The translations under genes were made by a program, and so were the position numbers. The notes under the pieces are model-generated. The model did no database searches. It was given only the letters and a program-made list of their open reading frames with translations, and had not been told where the DNA came from. This document shows, piece by piece, positions 7,189 to 11,740 of a stretch of DNA of 11,740 bases. The stretch is from Sphingobacteriales bacterium (GTDB lineage: Bacteria > Bacteroidota > Bacteroidia > Chitinophagales > Chitinophagaceae), in the NCBI GenBank assembly GCA_024640385.1, contig JAHEFC010000088.1, forward strand, positions 1 through 11,740, given 5' to 3'. The number at the start of each line of letters is the position of its first letter. Positions within the stretch are counted from its first letter, which is position 1.

Positions 7189-8163
7189 TTATCGGAGATT
7201 CATATTGAATGCGTAGATCATTCCAACCGGTGGATCAATATCCTTTCTTCCCAGGTTGAACACTGAGAAGCCATGTTGGGACAGGATCTTGCATAAAGGC
7301 TCAAAACCTTTCACGTGCCATTCCAGGGCCACCACGGCAACCTTTTGCATCAGGCCGTTATCAGACAGATAGTCCATGATCTTATATTCTTCGCCTTCAC
7401 AATCCAGTTTTAACAGGATCCTCAGATCGGGGTATTGTTTATTGATCTCATCAAACACTTCCCGGATATGGATGATGTCCACTTCCACCGTCTTATCTGA
7501 GTTCATGCCATGTGCATCTATGAATGAAGCATCAGTAGAAAATACGGCGGAACCGGATACTGTTGCGGGAACCGAGATCTTGCCACGATAGTTGCTGATA
7601 CCTGACAATACCGGAGTGATCTTCGCGCCCAATTGTGGATTGAGTGAAAAATTGGTCCTGGCCTGGGCCAGGGTCTCGGGCAGGGGTTCATACCCGTAAA
7701 CAGCCTTCACATTGGGCTGTGATGCAAAGAACAGGGAAGCGATGCCAACATTCATACCTACATCCACGGCCACCAGGTCTTCATTTACACGGAGGTCGTA
7801 TAACCTTTCTGCAAAGATCTCATCCAGGATGAATAAGCTCCCATCGTGATCAATGCGGAATTGGATGCCGTCGACGGTGGTCATCAGGTGGCCATCTTTC
7901 TTGCCAAAAAATTCAATGCCTTTATACTTCGCGAAAGCCGACCAGTATTTAAGTCCTCCTTTGAGTAAAGGATATATTTCATCGGTGAGTGCAACGCCTG
8001 TTTGCGTTGCCACCAGGTTGCCACGGATCAAAGAAAGACCTTCGATATCTTTATGTGTAAAGTTTTCTTCTGACAGCCGGTAAGCCCATTTGAAACTGCC
8101 CAACCTGAACCAGGCGGGGAATAAGAGGAAAAGTTTTAGGAATTTCCTTCCTAGTTTTTTCAT
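7189..8163 (-). CDS. FkbM family SAM-dependent methyltransferase
   Basis: This 324-residue protein contains a FkbM-type methyltransferase domain (Methyltransf_21) in its C-terminal two thirds. The SAM-binding motif I is VAVDVGMNVG (131-140), the acidic post-I motif is in YGYEP (156-160), and the family's LKLDCEGEEY block is at 251-260. VALEWHVKG follows at 278-286. The N-terminal 130 residues are an added region with a basic, hydrophobic start (residues 6-24) that may bind the membrane. Members of this family often O-methylate sugars or small molecules, and here the neighbours point to a glycan substrate. It is followed after 8 bases by the glycosyltransferase gene. An exact TAnnTTTG element lies 5 bases upstream of the ATG, so it may be transcribed on its own as well as from the gene upstream, from which it is separated by a 122-base gap holding a long palindrome. 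Confidence 0.88.
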   Translation of the reverse strand: MKKLGRKFLKLFLLFPAWFRLGSFKWAYRLSEENFTHKDIEGLSLIRGNLVATQTGVALTDEIYPLLKGGLKYWSAFAKYKGIEFFGKKDGHLMTTVDGIQFRIDHDGSLFILDEIFAERLYDLRVNEDLVAVDVGMNVGIASLFFASQPNVKAVYGYEPLPETLAQARTNFSLNPQLGAKITPVLSGISNYRGKISVPATVSGSAVFSTDASFIDAHGMNSDKTVEVDIIHIREVFDEINKQYPDLRILLKLDCEGEEYKIMDYLSDNGLMQKVAVVALEWHVKGFEPLCKILSQHGFSVFNLGRKDIDPPVGMIYAFNMNLR

Positions 8164-8168
8164 ATCCG

Positions 8169-8176
8169 CAAATATA
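8169..8176 (-). promoter_or_regulatory. Candidate -7 element directly before the FkbM methyltransferase gene
   Basis: On the minus strand TATATTTG matches TAnnTTTG exactly and is separated from the ATG (8163-8161) by only 5 bases. No TTTG -33 partner was found at about 20 bases upstream. If active, the transcript would have almost no 5' leader. Confidence 0.35.
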
Positions 8177-8198
8177 GTCAGGAATTAGGAAGACGGCT

Positions 8199-8280
8199 GT
8201 AGCAGGTTGCAGGTTCCAGGTAGCAGGTTGCAACCTGGAACCTGCAACCTGCAACCTGCAACCTGCAACCTGTAACCTCC
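8199..8280. repeat. Heptamer tandem repeats arranged as a 64-bp near-perfect palindrome
   Basis: Bases 8199-8230 are made of GCAGGTT-type heptamers (about four copies with variants). Bases 8231-8280 are made of the complement AACCTGC (about seven copies with variants). Comparing 8199-8230 with the inverted 8231-8262 gives 28 matches in 32 positions and no spacer, so the DNA could extrude a cruciform and the RNA a long hairpin. The array begins about 6 bases after the TGA of the upstream gene (8288-8286) and ends about 35 bases before the start of the next gene. It is not a CRISPR: the unit is 7 bases and there are no spacers. Confidence 0.85.
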
Positions 8281-8285
8281 GCTGC

Positions 8286-9137
8286 TCAAGAAGTTTCACC
8301 AAATCCACGGGGGTGTCCTTCTTTCCGGTAAAGGAAATGGCGGGCGGGTTCATAGTGATGCGCGGCAGTGAAGGGCTTCTGGAAAAGATCCCCCACCAGG
8401 TCGTTCCGTACAAAAAATGCATTGACGCCGGAAAAATTGCAGCCCACCAGCTGATATCCTTTTTTAGCGCATAGTAGTTCTAAAGAAGTTAATGAAGCTC
8501 CATAATAACTGGTGCCGTCCCATATATGACCAGGATTGTATTTCATCACGAATTCAGTGCCAGGAGGGAATATCGCATTATATTCCATGACCAATACCCT
8601 GGGGCGATAGTTGGTGATGGCATTCCATACGTGGTAATCGTTCCCGTCAATATCTATGGAAAGCAGGTCCGGCTCTGCAGGCGCATTGGCCTGACCAAAC
8701 AGCTGTTCTATATTATCGGCCTTGATAAAAGCATTGATAGCCTTTAAACTTCCGCTCCAGATCTGGCTGCGGAACCTTTCAGTGATCTGCTGATGATGGG
8801 CAGCACTGCCTTCGATCCAAAGGCCTGACCAATTCTTTAACAACAGGAATAAAGAATTGCACTCCAGGCCATTCTCTACGCCGAATTCAATAAAGAATTT
8901 ATTCGTGGTTCCAATTCTTTTGAAAATCTCTTCCAGGATCCCATCTTCCCCATACTGAGAAAACACCTGCCGCTCATAGCGGTTCAGCCTTAAAGGATCG
9001 GCATATTTTGCTCCGTTGAATAAGTGTTCGTGAAGAAACTGCTCAATCAGTATAGACCTTGTTTTCTCAGTTGAGATCAGGATATTCTCCTGTACTTCGA
9101 GCATCCTCAAAAATTTCTTTTTGATCCTTCCTATCAT
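8286..9137 (-). CDS. FkbM-like methyltransferase-fold protein of uncertain activity
   Basis: This 283-residue protein has the block order of a FkbM-like methyltransferase but with altered motifs. FSQYGEDGILEEIF (59-72) precedes the position of motif I, which reads FIEFGVENG (82-90) in place of the usual DVGxNxG. WIEG (107-110) resembles the post-I acidic position, LLSIDIDGNDYHVW (158-171) corresponds to the IDIEGxE block, and VLVMEYNAIFP (181-191) follows. The N-terminal 50 residues are charged and helical, perhaps coiled coil. No signal peptide or membrane segment is visible. It is the first gene of the three-gene minus-strand cluster and is divergent from the flippase, so a role in surface-glycan modification is likely but inferred. 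Whether it binds SAM is uncertain given the Glu-Phe-Gly-Val-Glu-Asn-Gly loop. A weak -7-like TATTTTCG lies at 9160-9153. Confidence 0.75.
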   Translation of the reverse strand: MIGRIKKKFLRMLEVQENILISTEKTRSILIEQFLHEHLFNGAKYADPLRLNRYERQVFSQYGEDGILEEIFKRIGTTNKFFIEFGVENGLECNSLFLLLKNWSGLWIEGSAAHHQQITERFRSQIWSGSLKAINAFIKADNIEQLFGQANAPAEPDLLSIDIDGNDYHVWNAITNYRPRVLVMEYNAIFPPGTEFVMKYNPGHIWDGTSYYGASLTSLELLCAKKGYQLVGCNFSGVNAFFVRNDLVGDLFQKPFTAAHHYEPARHFLYRKEGHPRGFGETS

Positions 9138-9187
9138 TGACCGGGTTTGAAGCGAAAATAATACTTATATGATGAGGATGTATGCCG

Positions 9188-9195
9188 TATTTTTG
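9188..9195 (+). promoter_or_regulatory. Candidate -7 element for the flippase gene
   Basis: TATTTTTG matches TAnnTTTG exactly and lies 24 bases before the ATG at 9220. It falls inside the longer reading frame that starts at 9169, so it supports the later start. The -33 element is not clear; a TTTG at 9146-9149 is too far away. Confidence 0.35.
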
Positions 9196-9219
9196 AAACG
9201 ATTCACAAGAAACACGCGA

Positions 9220-10707
9220 ATGGCAACGATCCGTCGTCAGAGTATAATGTCTGTTTTTTTTATTTACGGAGGATTCCTGATCGGAGCTGTCAACGTACTG
9301 TATTTCTTTCCACGGTATTTTACCCCGGAACAGTTTGGTCTTACCAGGCTTTTACTGGAACTGGCTCTCCTGCTTTCCACCCTCTGCGGTGTGGGTATGG
9401 TGCCCGTCAGTATCAAGTTCTTCCCTTTTTTCAAAAAATACCTGCCGGATAAGAAAAACGACCTGCTCTTTGTGACATTAAGCATCACCATCGCCGCCTT
9501 ACTGATCATGATGATCGCCTTACCCGCATTGAAGCCCGTGGTGATCAGGAAATTCGGTTACAGGTCACCGCTATTTGTGGAGTATTTCGACCTGCTGTAT
9601 CCCCTGACCATTGGCATGACGTTATTTAGTCTTTACGAAGGCTATGCCTGGATCACGAGGAAAACCGTATTGTCCAATTTCCTGAAAGAGTTTCTGTTCC
9701 GGTTCCTTACCACAGTATTGATCCTGGCCTGGGTCATTGGATGGATAGGTGATTTTTCCGTGTTTGCCAGGCTGTTTTCCTGGACCTATCTCCCACCTTT
9801 ATTATTGCTGGTTTACTACATCACAAAAAGCAGGGAATTCCCATTGAATACAGAGATCAGCCCGGTGACCAAAAGAATTGGCGGGAAGATGGCAGGCTTC
9901 GGCCTGGCGCTGTTTGCGAGTGCTGCATTGAATGCCCTCGCTAAGACCAACGACAGTATCATCCTGGCTTCCCAGTCCACCCGGGGCCTTACAGATACTG
10001 CCGTATACAATATTGCCACTTACCTGATCACTTTGATGGAAGTGCCCCAACGAAGCCTGACTTCCGCTGCCACGCCCCAGATAGCAATCGCCTGGAGAGA
10101 AAGGAATTTTGCCCGACTGTCTTCCATCTACCAGAAAACAGCACTGAACCTGCTCGTGATCGGGATGGGACTGATCAGCCTGATCCTGCTCAATGTCAAG
10201 GAGCTCATCGAGTTCCTTGGACCCACTTATGCCCCGATCGGTGTGTTGATATTGATCCTTGGCATAGCCAAGATCATAGATATGGGTACAGGGATGAATT
10301 CACAGATCCTGATGTTATCCAAACACTGGAAGATCGACCTGTTCAGTAATATGTTGTTTGTGGTGATTTCTCTGGTGCTGAATTATTTCCTGACCCGTAA
10401 ATACGGTGTGGAAGGCCCGGCCTACGGTACTTTGATCGCTATCTGCTTTTTTAACCTGATCAGGTTTGTGGCCATCTGGAAGATCTATAACCTGCAGCCC
10501 TTCAGTTTGAACAATGCCAAAGTGATCATTATCGCACTGGCCTGTTATTTCCTGGCCGTGCTGATCCCCGACCTGGGCAACTTATATGTCAATGTGGCCA
10601 TCCCCAGCCTGGTGTTTGTGTTGCTCTATGCCATTACCATCCTGAAGCTCAATATTTCAAAAGACATCTCGGAAGTTTACCAGGGCCTGGTAAAAAGATT
10701 TTCCTGA
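9220..10707 (+). CDS. Polysaccharide flippase (Wzx-like, MOP superfamily membrane protein)
   Basis: This is a 495-residue integral membrane protein with about 14 hydrophobic segments, for example near 10-30, 44-66, 83-105, 160-178, 225-243, 306-325, 336-355, 373-391, 400-420, 434-452 and 457-475. The opening MATIRRQSI followed by a hydrophobic helix, the FTPEQFGLTRLL block and the late VEGPAYGT segment fit the polysaccharide biosynthesis branch of the MATE/MVF-type fold. Such proteins flip lipid-linked oligosaccharides from the cytoplasmic to the periplasmic face of the inner membrane. The frame is open back to an ATG at 9169, which would add 17 basic residues (MMRMYAVFLKRF...). The start at 9220 was chosen because family members begin at this position and because a -7 element lies between the two. 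It diverges from the glycan cluster, which suggests a common pathway. Exact substrate is unknown. Confidence 0.88.
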   Translation: MATIRRQSIMSVFFIYGGFLIGAVNVLYFFPRYFTPEQFGLTRLLLELALLLSTLCGVGMVPVSIKFFPFFKKYLPDKKNDLLFVTLSITIAALLIMMIALPALKPVVIRKFGYRSPLFVEYFDLLYPLTIGMTLFSLYEGYAWITRKTVLSNFLKEFLFRFLTTVLILAWVIGWIGDFSVFARLFSWTYLPPLLLLVYYITKSREFPLNTEISPVTKRIGGKMAGFGLALFASAALNALAKTNDSIILASQSTRGLTDTAVYNIATYLITLMEVPQRSLTSAATPQIAIAWRERNFARLSSIYQKTALNLLVIGMGLISLILLNVKELIEFLGPTYAPIGVLILILGIAKIIDMGTGMNSQILMLSKHWKIDLFSNMLFVVISLVLNYFLTRKYGVEGPAYGTLIAICFFNLIRFVAIWKIYNLQPFSLNNAKVIIIALACYFLAVLIPDLGNLYVNVAIPSLVFVLLYAITILKLNISKDISEVYQGLVKRFS

Positions 10708-10736
10708 TACAAATATTAATATGCAAATTCGCCTGA

Positions 10737-11740
10737 ATGAATCTTGACATTGTACACCTATTAAGAGGCCTGGGCGGAATGATCTTCCTGATCGGCCTTT
10801 GTTACCTGTTCAGCAATAACCGCAGGGCCATCAATTGGAAAGTAGTTGGGTTTGGTGTGATCGCCATGATAGGTTTTGCTGTTGGGGTTTTAGGTAAAGG
10901 GGAATATAATTTTTTCCGCATCCTCATTGAATGGCTTTCCCAGAAGTTTGTTGAGGTGATCAATATTTCCCACAAGGGTACTGAATTCATGTTCGGTTCG
11001 CTGGCTGATGCCAACGGCAGCTGGGCCTATATATTCGCGGTCCAGGTGCTTCCCAATATCATATTCTTTGCTGCGCTTTCTGCCCTGCTCTATTACCTGG
11101 GTGTGCTGCAGAAGATCGTTTACTTTTTTGCACTGCTACTCAGTAAGCTGAAAATATCCGGTGCTGAAAGCGTTTCTACAGCGGCCAACATATTCCTGGG
11201 ACAAACAGAAGCCCCGCTTATGATCCGTCCTTTCCTTGAAAAGATGAACCGCAGTGAAATACTGATGATCATGGTGGGCGGTATGGCCAATACTGCCGGC
11301 AGTGTACTGGCAGCCTATGTAGGTTTTTTAGGAGGCACAGATCCTGTTCAGCAGAATTATTTTGCTCTCCACCTATTGAGCCAGTCCATCATGAGTGCGC
11401 CCGCAGCCATTGTTTGTTCAAAGATCCTCTTCCCGCAAACCGAAAAGATTGACACGGAGATCAGGATCAACAAGGAAAAACTCGGTGACAATATACTTGA
11501 TGCACTCTCCCTAGGTACCACCGATGGTCTTAAACTGGCTGTCAATGTGGGCGCCATGCTGATCGTGTTCACGGCCATCATGTACCTGCTCAACTGGATA
11601 CTGGGATCGATCGGATATCATACAGGTCTCAACAGCATAGTGAAAGAATTTTCTGGCGGCAGGTACGATGGGCTCTCTTTCCAGATGTTGCTTGGATATA
11701 TCTTCGCTCCCATTGCATGGATCATTGGGGTGAACCCGCA
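10737..11740 (+). CDS. Concentrative nucleoside transporter (CNT/NupC family), 3' end outside window
   Basis: An open frame runs from the ATG at 10737 to the window end without a stop, giving 334 codons. The codon before the ATG is TGA, so no longer start exists. The product is a hydrophobic membrane protein with the CNT signatures. GQTEAP (155-160) holds the nucleoside-binding Gln-Thr-Glu of the first re-entrant hairpin. GGMANTAGSVLAAYV (181-195) follows, then MSAPAA (219-224) and ILFPQTE. The family imports nucleosides with sodium or protons for salvage. The C-terminal part, with the second hairpin and its conserved Asn/Ser, lies beyond the edge. The region around residues 60-115 (KFVEVINISHKG to QVLPNIIFFAALSALLYYLG) fits the longer bacterial CNTs. 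It begins 29 bases after the flippase stop on the same strand and may share its transcript, although function suggests no link. Confidence 0.92.
   Translation, partial: MNLDIVHLLRGLGGMIFLIGLCYLFSNNRRAINWKVVGFGVIAMIGFAVGVLGKGEYNFFRILIEWLSQKFVEVINISHKGTEFMFGSLADANGSWAYIFAVQVLPNIIFFAALSALLYYLGVLQKIVYFFALLLSKLKISGAESVSTAANIFLGQTEAPLMIRPFLEKMNRSEILMIMVGGMANTAGSVLAAYVGFLGGTDPVQQNYFALHLLSQSIMSAPAAIVCSKILFPQTEKIDTEIRINKEKLGDNILDALSLGTTDGLKLAVNVGAMLIVFTAIMYLLNWILGSIGYHTGLNSIVKEFSGGRYDGLSFQMLLGYIFAPIAWIIGVNP

Noticed and set aside
6725..7216. 163-residue plus-strand frame opposite the glycosyltransferase
   Set aside because: It is antisense to conserved blocks including the DXD motif, has no recognisable domain, and runs into the next gene.
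8199..8280. CRISPR-like array
   Set aside because: The repeat unit is 7 bases, tandem with no unique spacers, and arranged head to head. No cas gene is nearby.
8051..8422. 123-residue minus-strand frame containing a repeated Leu-Gln-Val-Ala-Gly pattern
   Set aside because: The repetitive peptide is only the translation of the heptamer array. The frame overlaps the ends of two well-supported genes in other frames.
11357..11593. 78-residue minus-strand frame near the right edge, with another at 10802-11014
   Set aside because: Both are antisense to the nucleoside transporter frame, which is open to the window edge and carries the CNT motifs.

Overview
The window looks like a chromosomal segment from a member of the Bacteroidota, most likely close to the Chitinophagaceae. 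Four things support this. The DnaE is of the PHP-domain type. The secreted GH20 enzyme has a signal peptide ending in an Ala-Gln junction. Several starts are preceded by the TAnnTTTG -7 element of this phylum. Shine-Dalgarno sequences are largely absent. The lineage is inferred from these features; no database search was possible.

Layout from left to right: (1) A divergent gene at the extreme left edge, of which only the lipoprotein signal peptide is visible. (2) dnaE, the replicative DNA polymerase III alpha subunit, on the plus strand. (3) A convergent minus-strand gene for a secreted GH20 beta-N-acetylhexosaminidase. (4) trxA, thioredoxin, on the plus strand, followed by a clear intrinsic terminator. 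(5) A minus-strand cluster of three glycan-type genes, transcribed from about 9137 down to 6347: a FkbM-like protein of unusual motif, a canonical FkbM-type methyltransferase and a GT32-like glycosyltransferase. (6) A divergent plus-strand polysaccharide flippase of the Wzx/MATE-like fold. (7) A concentrative nucleoside transporter (CNT/NupC family) whose 3' part is cut off by the window end.

The three minus-strand genes and the flippase form a small surface-glycan island. A glycosyltransferase and two possible methyltransferases would act on a sugar chain that the flippase could move across the inner membrane. No initiating transferase or polymerase is visible, so the island is partial, part of a scattered pathway, or dependent on genes elsewhere. 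dnaE, trxA, the hexosaminidase and the nucleoside transporter are housekeeping or nutrient genes with no obvious link to it.

The least ordinary structure is at the 3' ends of genes. At three boundaries (about 3804-3851, 6241-6349 and 8199-8280) there is a short, low-complexity tandem repeat arranged as an inverted repeat that starts at, or within a few bases of, a stop codon. Each place uses a different unit: AAGTAAAAA, GATAGAAA or AACCTGC. The AACCTGC example is a near-perfect 64-bp palindrome with no spacer. These are the main candidates for an undescribed class of element. No CRISPR array, toxin-antitoxin pair, insertion sequence, rRNA or tRNA was seen. No gap between genes exceeds 300 bases; the largest is 5688-5922.
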